A stretch of DNA of 64,000 bases from positions 1 to 64,000 of the forward strand of contig JAOABU010000063.1 in assembly GCA_026418195.1 (NCBI GenBank), written 5' to 3'. The stretch is from Spirochaetota bacterium. GTDB taxonomy: Bacteria > Spirochaetota > Spirochaetia > DTKZ01. Shown here one piece after another: positions 47,523 through 56,817 of this stretch; the first letter of the stretch is position 1, and each line of letters begins with the position of its first letter. The notes beneath the pieces were generated by a model that did not search any database, was not told the origin of the DNA, and saw only the letters and a list, made by a program, of their open reading frames with translations. The translations under genes were made by a program, and so were the position numbers.

Positions 47523-48776
47523 TTAAGTACTAAACTCAACGCGATTCTTGCCATTCATCTTCGCCCGATATAGTAATGCATCGGCTCGATTCACCAATGT
47601 TTCTGCAGATTCACCCACTTTATACTGGGTCACGCCAATGGAGGTGGTGATTAACTTGGGGATGCCATCCAAATGTTTGGCAGATATGGCTGACCGAACC
47701 TTTTCTGCTGCTTTCACGGCATTTTCCAGCACGGTTTCGGGAAGGATGATGAGGAACTCTTCACCCCCATACCGCCCTGCAATGTCGGAGGCTCGTATAA
47801 GGGATTGAATTTTTTGCCCCATTGCCTGCAATACTCGATCCCCTGCCCGGTGACCATATTCATCATTCACTTGTTTAAAATCATCGATATCCATCAAGAA
47901 AACAGACAAGGGATGCCCATACCGTTTCGAACGATGGATTTCCTTTTCCAACCGCTCGAAAGAGTGACGATGGTTGAAAAGTCCTGTAAGCCCATCGGTC
48001 ACTGCCAGATACTCCAGTCGTTTTCTCATCTGAAAAGCTCGGGCATTGATCCGAACCCTCGACATCAACTCTGCAGCATCAAAGGGTTTGTGAATGTAAT
48101 CGTCTGCTCCTGCCATCAAGATAGTAGTCAACGATTTTTCGCCGGAAAAACGGGACATACTTATAATGATAGCATCCTTGTGGTGCGTTCGAACCCGGTG
48201 AACTACCTGTTCCCCTGACATATCGGGGAGAACAATGTCCAATATATACACGTCAAATAGTTCTTGGGTAGAAAAGAGTTCTCCTGCTGTGGTGAAAAGT
48301 TTTACATTTCCTATCCCATTCATGGTTAAAATGTGAGATACGATTTTTAGAATTAACTGCGAATCGTCCAGAACCGCGAAGCGCAATTTTCGAATATACC
48401 GAGACAGTTCATCTTCCGCTGAAAAAGCTTCGAAGTATCGCCTTAATTTTTCTTCGTCCAATTCTGATTTCAGTATGTAATCCATTACCCCCAGACTAAA
48501 GAACTTTTCCCTGAGCTCCAGTGAATCGGAAGACGTTACGATGATAGTGGGGATGTCCTTATGAAGATCCTTCGTTAACGTGCGGATCAGCGACTCTGCT
48601 GTTCCATCATCCAGTTCCAGAGCAGTAATGACTAGATCTACGGGGCGCTCTGCTACGATACCGAGAGCTTCTGCTTGGGTAGCGACACTGGTGATGGAAT
48701 ACCCATACCGTACAACCAACTCTCGCATGATTTTTCGAAACAACTCGCTTCGATCCACATGCAATACATGAAGCAT
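47523..48776 (-). CDS. Diguanylate cyclase with two receiver domains
   Basis: A 417-residue REC-REC-GGDEF protein that should make cyclic di-GMP. The first receiver (about residues 1-120) has Ala52 where the phosphoacceptor Asp belongs (DLVITALELDDG), so it is probably not phosphorylated. The second (about 131-250) keeps VLDDSQ, the acceptor Asp in YILDIVLPDMSG and the Lys of HKPFD. The cyclase domain keeps the GGEEF active site (336-340) and a RASD inhibitory I-site before it. AGGAGGTGAAAG precedes the start. Confidence 0.94.
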   Translation of the reverse strand: MLHVLHVDRSELFRKIMRELVVRYGYSITSVATQAEALGIVAERPVDLVITALELDDGTAESLIRTLTKDLHKDIPTIIVTSSDSLELREKFFSLGVMDYILKSELDEEKLRRYFEAFSAEDELSRYIRKLRFAVLDDSQLILKIVSHILTMNGIGNVKLFTTAGELFSTQELFDVYILDIVLPDMSGEQVVHRVRTHHKDAIIISMSRFSGEKSLTTILMAGADDYIHKPFDAAELMSRVRINARAFQMRKRLEYLAVTDGLTGLFNHRHSFERLEKEIHRSKRYGHPLSVFLMDIDDFKQVNDEYGHRAGDRVLQAMGQKIQSLIRASDIAGRYGGEEFLIILPETVLENAVKAAEKVRSAISAKHLDGIPKLITTSIGVTQYKVGESAETLVNRADALLYRAKMNGKNRVEFST

Positions 48777-48794
48777 CTTTCACCTCCTCTTCCA

Positions 48795-50087
48795 TCAATG
48801 AGGCAATAGTAGGTACAGGGCAGATGCATACAGGGCGGCACTGCCTAATACAAACAACCCTGGTCTCATCAACCCTCTCAAGCTCTCCCATAATCCGGTC
48901 TTAAAGTACTCGTTGGTAACGATCAAACACACATGAATGGGTGAAAAGATCATTCCTAGATACCCACTAGTATGCGTCAAAGCAATAGTGGAAAACAAGA
49001 CCCCTGGACTGGGATCTGTACCCAACAAGCGAAAGATCACTGGATAACTCGCTCCGACATACCCTACGGTAATTCCTGTAGTGACCCCACTGATAAACGG
49101 AATGAGAAATATCAGTAAAAGGATAGGGATCCCAAACTCGTTTAGTTCTGATCGAATCTGGTCCATTAAGAAGTTCCCTGCCGGTAACCGCGCCTCTATA
49201 AAGGCACCGTACACTCTGGCTAGGAGGACAATCACTGCTAAACTCACAGTACGTTTTGACCCTAGTACCCGTTTCCAGACATTCCAGGAAAGGGGTCGTT
49301 GTACCTGCAGAATGGCAATTCCTGCTAGCACCCCAATCACCATGGGAAGATACTTATCTATTTCCGACAGAGACGGCACAAATGCTAAAAATCCACTGTA
49401 CACCACAATCACAGTTAAAGTTGGTAAGATCAACGGCAAGAACGCCTTTTGAGTTCCGGTAGGATGCGTCGAGTTTTCCCTACTGAGTTTGGAGAGTAAA
49501 AAGATGTATCCAGCTCCTGTAGAAGCAAAAAACATGGGAAACATCACCAGAACGAAATTCCAGACCGAGACTCCTGTAATATCTACTGCCAATAGAATGC
49601 CTGGGTATAAGGGCCACCAGTATTCCCAGATATGACGAAACCAGTAATTGATTCTCGTTTTCTGGAGAGGATCCATTTCATGGTCAGGGTCTCCATCATC
49701 CAACAAGGGAGCAGAGAACAGGGCTCCGGCTGGCATAGGAAGCAAACCTACTACCGCAGGTAGGGCAGCAACCAACCAACGTTTGGAAAGTCGTCGCTCT
49801 AAGCTAGACACCAGATCCTTCATGATTCCTGCTTCTGCAAGGAGGGAACTCAACCAGATGACCCCTACGATCACCATCGTCAAGAAAAGAGAATCCAGTG
49901 ACCAAACCCTACGGATGATAATAACCGATGCCTCAGCCGGAGAATACCCAACCCATAATCCAAGGATAAGAATCCCGACACCTAACGCGAGCTCTAGACT
50001 CTTCCATATTTTTTGGACTAATAAAATACTGAACAAAGACAAAATGACTCGCACCAGATAAGGAGGAAACAGAATAGGTATACTCAT
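48795..50087 (-). CDS. DUF401 family integral membrane protein
   Basis: A 430-residue protein with about ten membrane helices. Conserved-looking segments are LLPMPAGALFSAPLLDD, INYWFRHIWEYWWPLYPGILLA and GYVGASYPVI followed by LTHTSGYLGMIFSPIHVCLIVTNEYF, the pattern I associate with DUF401, an ion-transporter-superfamily group with no assigned substrate. It ends 18 nt before the cyclase gene on the same strand, so the two may be cotranscribed. Confidence 0.85.
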   Translation of the reverse strand: MSIPILFPPYLVRVILSLFSILLVQKIWKSLELALGVGILILGLWVGYSPAEASVIIIRRVWSLDSLFLTMVIVGVIWLSSLLAEAGIMKDLVSSLERRLSKRWLVAALPAVVGLLPMPAGALFSAPLLDDGDPDHEMDPLQKTRINYWFRHIWEYWWPLYPGILLAVDITGVSVWNFVLVMFPMFFASTGAGYIFLLSKLSRENSTHPTGTQKAFLPLILPTLTVIVVYSGFLAFVPSLSEIDKYLPMVIGVLAGIAILQVQRPLSWNVWKRVLGSKRTVSLAVIVLLARVYGAFIEARLPAGNFLMDQIRSELNEFGIPILLLIFLIPFISGVTTGITVGYVGASYPVIFRLLGTDPSPGVLFSTIALTHTSGYLGMIFSPIHVCLIVTNEYFKTGLWESLRGLMRPGLFVLGSAALYASALYLLLPH

Positions 50088-50130
50088 AGGATGGGGATTA
50101 ACATACCGGAAGGAAAAAGAGAAATCAAGA

Positions 50131-50403
50131 TCAGATCACTTCTACCGTCAACGTTGGAAACTCTTTTTCGAATTCAGTCTTTAGATCCCGCATAAGGGAT
50201 CTTCGGATTGTAGCTGTGACCACACCGCAGACAAAACAGGGATGACGGGGCTCCTCTATGTCCAGAACTACCAGTAACTTTTTCTCCAATTCACTGTAAG
50301 AAACCTTTCCTACTAGACCCAGTTCCGCAACACTGCGAAAGGTTTCTGGTTCCTTTACCCGTTCCAGTACCGCATCGATCTTCCGTTTCATTTCTTCAGT
50401 CAT
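50131..50403 (-). CDS. FSCA/DUF59-like protein of the ArsA-type operon
   Basis: A 90-residue protein resembling the MIP18/DUF59 (FSCA) domain, which takes part in iron-sulfur cluster assembly or transfer: ELGLVGKVSYSELEKKLLVVLDIEEPRH followed by CFVCG (Cys56, Cys59) and a C-terminal helix and strand. The assignment is moderate because the sequence is short. It is the last gene of a four-gene minus-strand operon, and its start overlaps the preceding gene by 8 bp. Confidence 0.65.
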   Translation of the reverse strand: MTEEMKRKIDAVLERVKEPETFRSVAELGLVGKVSYSELEKKLLVVLDIEEPRHPCFVCGVVTATIRRSLMRDLKTEFEKEFPTLTVEVI

Positions 50404-51046
50404 CTGTTCCTGCTCCCTTTATGAAGAAGGGTTTCAGTTCTGGCAAAGCGGATTTCAAGAGTTCTTCCAACTTCCCCCTCTCCGGTTTGATATAAAAGAA
50501 GAACGTCTTGTTCTCCCCGTAACAACAAAAGTGATACAGCAATTCTTCATGAGCGATCTTTTCGAGAAAGTTGCGTAGCCGTTCCCCCATTCCCTGTTCT
50601 TTCCAGAATAGGATGTACCGGCGGTTATTCTTGTACACCTCCTCCGATGCCATGGATTCTACTCCATGGATCGTTCGCCGAGCCTTCCGCTCATACGTAC
50701 TGCTCACAATATGCCCTTCCCCTAGTAACTTTCCTTGGATGAACAGATTCATGTAGTACCGGTCATGTTTGGTGATAAGAAACGAAATAGGTAGGTACAG
50801 GATGGATTGGCGTGGCAGGAGTGTAAAGGTTCCTTTCGCTTCCTGAAAGGGTTTTTTCAGTTTATAGATAAAATTGTACCCTATGGTACCTCCAAAATTC
50901 GTATACTGGGTGTCCACTGGTTTTAACGCTTCTTCGGATTCTCGCGCAATCCATCCCGAGATCCACCGATTCTTTTTCCTACCCTGGAAATATCCAAGGG
51001 TAGTGATGAGAGCGAAAGCGATGAGGGGAACAATCCATTGGTTCAT
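50396..51046 (-). CDS. Hypothetical membrane-anchored protein of the ArsA-type operon
   Basis: A 216-residue protein with an N-terminal membrane helix (WIVPLIAFALITTLGYF, about residues 3-19) followed by a large, probably cytoplasmic, alpha/beta domain containing FGGTIGYNFIYKLKKPF and YYMNLFIQGKLLG. I do not recognise the family. It overlaps the FSCA-like gene by 8 bp and follows the ATPase gene by 4 nt, so translation is closely coupled. Confidence 0.75.
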   Translation of the reverse strand: MNQWIVPLIAFALITTLGYFQGRKKNRWISGWIARESEEALKPVDTQYTNFGGTIGYNFIYKLKKPFQEAKGTFTLLPRQSILYLPISFLITKHDRYYMNLFIQGKLLGEGHIVSSTYERKARRTIHGVESMASEEVYKNNRRYILFWKEQGMGERLRNFLEKIAHEELLYHFCCYGENKTFFFYIKPERGKLEELLKSALPELKPFFIKGAGTDD

Positions 51047-51050
51047 CGAT

Positions 51051-51968
51051 CTAACTCCTTTCCATGTCCTCCACGAGTTCGGGAATCTCTACCTTCACCA
51101 AATCTTCTGGGGTTTTCAACCCTTCGGGGACGTATACGGATGTGAAAATGGGGAATCGATGGAAGTTCTGTTTTACCTCCTCCCCACAACCACCGTCAGA
51201 AGGAGCCTTATTGAAGCACACACTGTCGATGTGGACATCCAGCTTTTCCAGTTCATGACGGATCCGTAAGGCTTCTGCTAAAGAAAGGGTGTCTGGATTG
51301 ATGATGACGGTAAGGTAACTATCGTCTTTGAATAGTTGATGCAATCGAGCTAACCTTGTCTGAATCCCTGACAGCTTCCCATAAATACGATCATCCTCCA
51401 CTTTGGAAGCCCCTCGAATCACATGGGCTTCAGGATTGAGATTGAGGATCGTTTGTCGTTTCTTCAATACCTTCTCCCTCATGTCCAAGAGTTCCCGCAC
51501 CCAAAGCATTGATATGGTAGGCATTGCAAGGAACCGTAGCGTTAAGGCTGTAGGGGGAGTGTCGAAGATAATTCGGTCGTAGTTGTCTGCCTGTTCCTTC
51601 ACCACATGCTCGATCGCCCAGAGAACTGCATATTCTTCCGTACCCGGCGTGTACTTCATGATGTTGAGGTATGAGTCTAAGTTGATGGTAGTATGGTAAC
51701 GGTAGGTGGCTTGAATTTCCTCCCTACTCTCTTTCAAATAACGGGTGATCCACTCCTGAAGATCCACTTCTATTCCATCCAAGTTAGGGGATAGTGTGGT
51801 TCGTTTATTGGACAATTTCTTTCCGAACACATCTCCCAAATTGTGAGCAGGATCAAGGGAAACGATTAGGACCTTTCTACCCTTCCTGCTTAAGTAATAT
51901 GCGGTTGCAGAAGATAGGGTGGTCTTCCCTACTCCACCCTTGCCTAGAAAAAAAGCTACCTTTTTCAT
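51051..51968 (-). CDS. ArsA/Get3-like ATPase
   Basis: A 305-residue ATPase with deviant Walker A GKGGVGKTT (residues 9-17), switch I DPAHNLGDVF and switch II DTPPTALTLRFL, and a KAPSDG loop, all typical of the ArsA/Get3 family. ArsA drives arsenite export and Get3 targets tail-anchored proteins; bacterial single-domain members often have unknown cargo. No arsB or arsR is nearby, and its partners here are a membrane-anchored protein and an iron-sulfur-assembly-like protein, so arsenic export is unlikely. Confidence 0.9.
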   Translation of the reverse strand: MKKVAFFLGKGGVGKTTLSSATAYYLSRKGRKVLIVSLDPAHNLGDVFGKKLSNKRTTLSPNLDGIEVDLQEWITRYLKESREEIQATYRYHTTINLDSYLNIMKYTPGTEEYAVLWAIEHVVKEQADNYDRIIFDTPPTALTLRFLAMPTISMLWVRELLDMREKVLKKRQTILNLNPEAHVIRGASKVEDDRIYGKLSGIQTRLARLHQLFKDDSYLTVIINPDTLSLAEALRIRHELEKLDVHIDSVCFNKAPSDGGCGEEVKQNFHRFPIFTSVYVPEGLKTPEDLVKVEIPELVEDMERS

Positions 51969-51979
51969 GTGTGCCTACC

Positions 51980-52267
51980 TCAATCAACGTTCAGCATGCC
52001 CATGATGGCACCCAATGGATCCTGAGCTAGATCTGCCCTGCTGACCATGATTCTGAGTTCCTCTTCCAGATATGGGAGAAGTTCCATGGCCATAGCAGCT
52101 GGAGGTGAGGGAAATCCTATGAAACTACCGAAGATCAGCACCACGAAGAGATTTTCCAATTCGTTCAATTCAAACTCCAGCATTCCGGTTGCCTTGTCTC
52201 GGTGAACTTGTACGGTGGTTTCCCAGAAGGTTTCCCAAAGTTTTCCTAACGAGAGTTTATTCTTCAT
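51980..52267 (-). CDS. Hypothetical protein leading the ArsA-type operon
   Basis: A 95-residue protein that I do not recognise. It has a hydrophobic central segment (LFVVLIFGSFIGFPSPPAAMAMELL, about residues 40-64) that could be a short membrane or amphipathic helix, with charged ends. It is the first gene of the operon, 11 nt before the ATPase. The segment resembles a tail-anchor-like helix, and the ATPase next to it is of the tail-anchor-targeting family, but this link is inference. Confidence 0.65.
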   Translation of the reverse strand: MKNKLSLGKLWETFWETTVQVHRDKATGMLEFELNELENLFVVLIFGSFIGFPSPPAAMAMELLPYLEEELRIMVSRADLAQDPLGAIMGMLNVD

Positions 52268-52321
52268 AGATGCCCTTCAAGATACTTCGATGCATTAGAA
52301 AAAGCAATTGTCTATTCGATG

Positions 52322-52352
52322 AAAAAAGCCTGCATGGCTATGCCATGCAGGC
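52322..52352 (-). terminator. Rho-independent terminator of cstA
   Basis: GCCTGCATGG and CCATGCAGGC make a 10-bp perfect stem with a 5-nt loop. On the minus strand a run of six T residues follows. It ends the cstA transcript ahead of the ArsA-type operon. Confidence 0.93.
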
Positions 52353-52374
52353 TCGTATGTTTGGGATACGTATC

Positions 52375-54084
52375 CTAAGCGTCTGCTTTGGCAGTCTTGG
52401 CACCAAAGTTCTTCAGGAAGGAAACGATCATAATGACATTGAGAACCAGCATGAAAATTGTAATCGCCCCTACCACTGCGCCGGTGATCTGGTTCTTCAC
52501 AAAAGCCACATCCGTCATGTTCGGAGCCCGCACGAAATGAGTAGGAATGATGACGAACTCATACCAGATCAACCCCGCTGTTACGGTGACCCAGAGGAGG
52601 AATGCGGGAATGAGTACCACGTTCGTGTACTTCTCGTTCAGTTTCTTCTTTACCCACATTGCCGCCGTAAGCATCACGATGGAGGCGATCAACTGGTTCG
52701 CTCCGGAGAAGGCAGGCCATAGAACCGTATAGTTCCCTGTCCATGCTAGACCAATTCCTAAGATGGCGATGATGAGGGATGCAGACCACTTGTTGGAGAA
52801 CAGGCCGTATAGAGCGGCAGATTTTTCTTTCATGGGCAGTGCCAATTCCCCAATGATGTACCGTCCCAAACGGTTCGTAGTATCGAGGGTGGTCAACGCG
52901 AAAGAGGACACCCAGAGTGAGGCGAAAAGATTCATGAACGCAGGGGTCACGAAGGGAAGTGTACTACCTACCATAGTTCCATAGGACTTGGTAAACCTTA
53001 AAAGAGCGGGGGTAGCCAATACTTTCCCTTCCCCTAAAGCTGCGATTCCAAACCCAGCGATGGAGACTACCACGATCGTGGATAGGAACCCCTCCGTCAA
53101 CATGGCGCCGTATCCAACAAAGAGGGCGTCTTTCTCTTCTCGTAGCTGTTTGGAACTAGTACCGGATGCAACGAGGGAGTGGAACCCTGAGAGAGCTCCA
53201 CAAGCGATCACCAGTGGAACCGTAGGCCAGAAGGGAGAAGGTTGACCACCGATGATCTTGGCCGAGAAACTAGTGTAGGCGGGTATGCTGTTGAAACCCT
53301 GGAAAGCAACGAGGGCTGCTATTCCTCCCATCAGGAGTCCGAAGTAGAGGAGGAAGGAGTTCAGGTAGTCTCGAGGTTGCAGCAGGATATTCACTGGAAG
53401 GGCTGATGCAATCACGATATATATTAGGAGCACGAGGAACCAAGTATCCTTCGTTCCCTTCAAAGGAGCCATCATCCCCAACCAGAAGGAGACAATGAGG
53501 AGTATGATCCCAATTAGAGTACTGATACCGACTCCAAGACTTGTTCGGTACATGAGCAGACCTAGGATAACAGCCGAAGCACAGAAGAGGAAGAACGTGC
53601 TGGCAACAGCCCCTTCCGCAGCGAACTGACCCGCTACGATATCACCAAAGGCGGCTACTACCAGTATACAGAGGAAAAGGATAAACCATCCAAAGGATTT
53701 TCCCGCTCCCTTTCCCATCAGGTCCTGTGCTACATACTGAACCGAACGCCCATCGTACCGTACGGAAGCCGTCAACGAGAGGTAGTCATGGATAGCACCG
53801 ATGAAGATGTTGCCAAACCAGATCCAAAGGAGGGAAGGCAACCATCCCCACGCGACAGCCATGGCTGGCCCTACGATGGGTCCTGCACCCGCAATGGAAG
53901 CAAAGTGATGTCCGAAAAGAACATACTTGCTGGTGGGCACATAATCCACCCCATCGTTCAACCGTTTAGAGGGGGCTTCCGGGGCCTCATGGGACTTGAG
54001 GAGATTGGCCTGTAGCCTTTTTCCATAGGCGAAGTAGAACACAAGATAGACTACCAAGGCCACAATCGCAATTAGAGCACTCAT
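52375..54084 (-). CDS. cstA: Carbon starvation protein CstA, peptide/pyruvate transporter
   Basis: A 569-residue membrane protein with about 14-16 helices. The CstA signature region near the start (FGHHFASIAGAGPIVGPAMA) and later GFHSLVASGTSSKQL mark the family. CstA members import peptides or pyruvate, and in many bacteria are induced on carbon starvation. AAGGAGGTTTGA precedes the ATG at 54084. It is a single-gene unit between a strong promoter and a perfect terminator. Confidence 0.95.
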   Translation of the reverse strand: MSALIAIVALVVYLVFYFAYGKRLQANLLKSHEAPEAPSKRLNDGVDYVPTSKYVLFGHHFASIAGAGPIVGPAMAVAWGWLPSLLWIWFGNIFIGAIHDYLSLTASVRYDGRSVQYVAQDLMGKGAGKSFGWFILFLCILVVAAFGDIVAGQFAAEGAVASTFFLFCASAVILGLLMYRTSLGVGISTLIGIILLIVSFWLGMMAPLKGTKDTWFLVLLIYIVIASALPVNILLQPRDYLNSFLLYFGLLMGGIAALVAFQGFNSIPAYTSFSAKIIGGQPSPFWPTVPLVIACGALSGFHSLVASGTSSKQLREEKDALFVGYGAMLTEGFLSTIVVVSIAGFGIAALGEGKVLATPALLRFTKSYGTMVGSTLPFVTPAFMNLFASLWVSSFALTTLDTTNRLGRYIIGELALPMKEKSAALYGLFSNKWSASLIIAILGIGLAWTGNYTVLWPAFSGANQLIASIVMLTAAMWVKKKLNEKYTNVVLIPAFLLWVTVTAGLIWYEFVIIPTHFVRAPNMTDVAFVKNQITGAVVGAITIFMLVLNVIMIVSFLKNFGAKTAKADA

Positions 54085-54132
54085 TCAAACCTCCTTGCGT
54101 CTGCAAGATATGTAGAATTAAGTATTTTCGAA

Positions 54133-54161
54133 ATTTTACGCCCACTTTTCTCAATTGTCAA
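54133..54161 (-). promoter_or_regulatory. cstA promoter
   Basis: On the minus strand TTGACA (54156-54161) and TAAAAT (54133-54138) are separated by 17 nt, 49 nt before the cstA ATG. No CRP-like palindrome was noticed. Confidence 0.7.
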
Positions 54162-54240
54162 GAAAATCATTACAATATTGCACAGGTAGCATCGACTGTC
54201 CCTTGCACGAATAGAGCCTTTTGCCGTACAACCTTACCAT

Positions 54241-54708
54241 ATGGAAAGAGTCTATCAACGTACCTTTGCTTTGCTGAAACCAGGAGTCTTGCAACGCCGC
54301 TTAGTTGGCACCGTGCTATCCCGAATCGAAGCAAAAGGGTTGAAAATTATCGGGATGAAACTCCTATGGCTTACTCGAGAACAGTGTAAGGTTCAATATG
54401 GAGAACATGAGGGTAAATATTTTTACCCTCCTTTACTTGAGTATATGACATCCGGACCTGTCATTGCCCTTGTCTTGGCTGGATACGATGCTGTAAAAAC
54501 CCTTCGACAACTAGCAGGTCCTACGGACCCCGCACAAGCTCCTCCCGGAACCATCCGAGGTGATTATGGGACCCTGACCCGATACAACATCATTCACGCT
54601 TCGGACTCTGAGGAGAGCGCAGAACGGGAAATATCCCTCTATTTTCAAGAAGAAGAACTCCATGATTGGGAGGATGGAAACACATACTGGTATGGAGGTG
54701 CACGATGA
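54241..54708 (+). CDS. ndk: Nucleoside diphosphate kinase
   Basis: A 155-residue NDK that equilibrates NTPs through a phosphohistidine. The N-terminal TFALLKPGVLQR and the active-site His119 in NIIHASDSEESAEREI are clear. The Gly that usually follows the His is Ala, as in some archaeal and other bacterial enzymes. It is divergent from cstA, with its stop overlapping the gpsA start by 4 bp (ATGA). Confidence 0.95.
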   Translation: MERVYQRTFALLKPGVLQRRLVGTVLSRIEAKGLKIIGMKLLWLTREQCKVQYGEHEGKYFYPPLLEYMTSGPVIALVLAGYDAVKTLRQLAGPTDPAQAPPGTIRGDYGTLTRYNIIHASDSEESAEREISLYFQEEELHDWEDGNTYWYGGAR

Positions 54709-55802
54709 GTATTACAGTTGGTATTCTAGGTGCCGGAGGTTGGGGAACCGCTTTAGCCAAAGTTCTTGCCGAAAAAGGTGCTGAGGTAGAACTCTGGAGC
54801 TATGAGGAATCTGTAGCAAGGGAGATCAATGCATTCCATACGAACACCAAATATCTCCCCGAAGTTACCATACCCGACGGGATCAAGGCATCTACAGACA
54901 TCCAAACTGTCGCTACTGGCAAGGAATACATTTTGATTGCCATCCCCTCTCTATTCCTTCTCCCATCGATAAAAAAGATCCTGACAGTTCCCAATATCAT
55001 GGAAGGGCAGAGTCTCATTGGGGTCGTTACCAAAGGATTTGTTTCAACCCCCTTGGGGCCACGATTGATTTTGAACACTCTCGAAGACTACTTACCAGGA
55101 TTCTATAAGGGCAATCTGGTCTATATTTCTGGTCCTAGCCATGCAGAGGAGGTTGCTAGAGGAAAACTCACTGGATTGATAAGCGCTTCCCTCAACGGGA
55201 AGAACTCGATACGATTTCGAGAACTCCTTTCCACCTCTAATCTTCTAGTCTTTAGTTCTTTCGATGTAATTGGAGTCCAAGTGTGCGGTGCCACGAAGAA
55301 TGTAATTGCCATCGCTTTTGGAATGCTGGATGCATTGAAAGATTTATCCAATTTCGTAGGAGATAACACAGAAAGCTTACTCCTGGCGGCAGGATTGAAC
55401 GAGATCCAGACTCTTGGACGGGCCCTTGGATCCACCCATCCTGAAACTTTCACTTCCATCGCAGGGGTTGGAGACTTGGACGTAACTTGCCGAAGCATCT
55501 ACGGAAGAAATCGACGCTTCGGAAGGGAGATCATTCTGAAAGGAGTATTACAGAAGTTTCGGAATCTAGAGGACCTTCTCGAGAGGATCCACGAGTTAGG
55601 GTACCTTCCCGAAGGAGCGGTTGCATGTAAATCCGTCATGAGTATAGCGAACGAACGACAGTTGAAGTTACCCATCGCGGAGACCGTGTTTCGAATTTTG
55701 AATCGTGAGCAAGAACCGTTTCCCCTTATCGAGCAGCTGTTGAAAGCCCTCACTCGATCGAACTTGGAGGGATTATGGATATCCGGAGGACAAGGAACCT
55801 AG
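54705..55802 (+). CDS. gpsA: Glycerol-3-phosphate dehydrogenase (NAD(P)+)
   Basis: A 365-residue enzyme making sn-glycerol-3-phosphate from DHAP for phospholipid synthesis. The start GILGAGGWGTALAKVLAEKG is the NAD-binding GxGxxG region, and later GPSHAEEVA, CGATKNVIAIAFG and AGVGDLDVTCRSIYGRNRRFG are GpsA signatures. GGAGGTGCACG precedes the ATG at 54705, with translation coupled to ndk. Confidence 0.96.
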   Translation: MSITVGILGAGGWGTALAKVLAEKGAEVELWSYEESVAREINAFHTNTKYLPEVTIPDGIKASTDIQTVATGKEYILIAIPSLFLLPSIKKILTVPNIMEGQSLIGVVTKGFVSTPLGPRLILNTLEDYLPGFYKGNLVYISGPSHAEEVARGKLTGLISASLNGKNSIRFRELLSTSNLLVFSSFDVIGVQVCGATKNVIAIAFGMLDALKDLSNFVGDNTESLLLAAGLNEIQTLGRALGSTHPETFTSIAGVGDLDVTCRSIYGRNRRFGREIILKGVLQKFRNLEDLLERIHELGYLPEGAVACKSVMSIANERQLKLPIAETVFRILNREQEPFPLIEQLLKALTRSNLEGLWISGGQGT

Positions 55803-55827
55803 CCCATAACCTACTCAAACACTTCTT

Positions 55828-56817
55828 CTAATTGTTGGGATAAAACTTTGCCCGGTACTCCTCGATTTCTATCATGGGGGGGCGTTCAATAGTTAGAATT
55901 TCGGTTCGAACCGGTTGATGGATGTTCTCCTTTGCCTGAAGGGCAATATGATGGGAATGTAGCACCGCATCTAGGTGACAATCGCTTCGTTTCTGCAACC
56001 GGTTGAAGAAGGTTGAAAGGATTCCAAAGGACATACGGCTTAGAGCTTCCACACTTTGGTTCCTGTGAACTCGGCGATCGAGGTCTACCTGTGCTAACAC
56101 GTTTTGCCCAAACAGATGGTAGATATCGATCAAATGTCCCAATTCCACTCCATACCCAACGGAAAACGGTAGTTGCTCTAGCAGGTGCCTTCTGCCCGCA
56201 TATTCACCACTCAAGGGTTGTATCAGGTACGAGAGTTCCGGATAAAACAGGGAAAATAAAGGGCGAACAAGAATTTCTGTAACCCTGCCTCCTCCTGTCG
56301 GTGAAAACCCCGATGAAGTCTTCAAAGGTCTTTCGTACAAGGCTTTCACATACCCAATCTCTGGGTTTTCCAGTAGAGGACCTACCAGTCCATATACGAA
56401 CTTGGGTGCAATATTGTGGATGTCTGCATCGATCCATACGATGATATCACCCGTCAGAATATAAAGACTTTTCCAAAGGTTTTCACCTTTCCCCTTGTAA
56501 GTTCCATATTTGGGTAGGATATGTTTAGACTCGTACACCTTTGCACCGAAGCTAGTGGCAATGGACCTTGTTCTATCGATGGAACCCGAATCGATCACCA
56601 CGATCTCGTCCAACAGTGAGACCCGATCCATCAGTTCAGCCTTGAGAATGAGAATTTCCTTTCCAATGGTGGCCTCTTCGTTCAAAGTGGGAAAAGCCAA
56701 AGAAATCCTTACCCCTTGCTGAGCTTTCAGTTCTACCAATCGAGAGATATCTGAATACCTGCTATGGTGAAAAGTCTGATGAAAAATAGGATTTGTCTCT
56801 AAGGCGTGATGGTTCAT
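55828..56817 (-). CDS. gpgS: Glucosyl-3-phosphoglycerate synthase-like glycosyltransferase
   Basis: A 329-residue GT-A glycosyltransferase. LAFPTLNEEATIG, DEIVVIDSGSIDRT, the metal-binding DADI segment (VWIDADIHNIAPK) and GYGVELGHLIDIY match GpgS (GT81), which makes glucosyl-3-phosphoglycerate, precursor of the compatible solute glucosylglycerate and of methylglucose polysaccharides. A GpgP phosphatase is not in the window. It overlaps the preceding gene by 4 bp. Confidence 0.85.
   Translation of the reverse strand: MNHHALETNPIFHQTFHHSRYSDISRLVELKAQQGVRISLAFPTLNEEATIGKEILILKAELMDRVSLLDEIVVIDSGSIDRTRSIATSFGAKVYESKHILPKYGTYKGKGENLWKSLYILTGDIIVWIDADIHNIAPKFVYGLVGPLLENPEIGYVKALYERPLKTSSGFSPTGGGRVTEILVRPLFSLFYPELSYLIQPLSGEYAGRRHLLEQLPFSVGYGVELGHLIDIYHLFGQNVLAQVDLDRRVHRNQSVEALSRMSFGILSTFFNRLQKRSDCHLDAVLHSHHIALQAKENIHQPVRTEILTIERPPMIEIEEYRAKFYPNN

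Noticed and set aside
51051-52267. Arsenic resistance operon
   Set aside because: No arsB, arsR or arsC is adjacent, and the partner genes do not belong to known ars systems.
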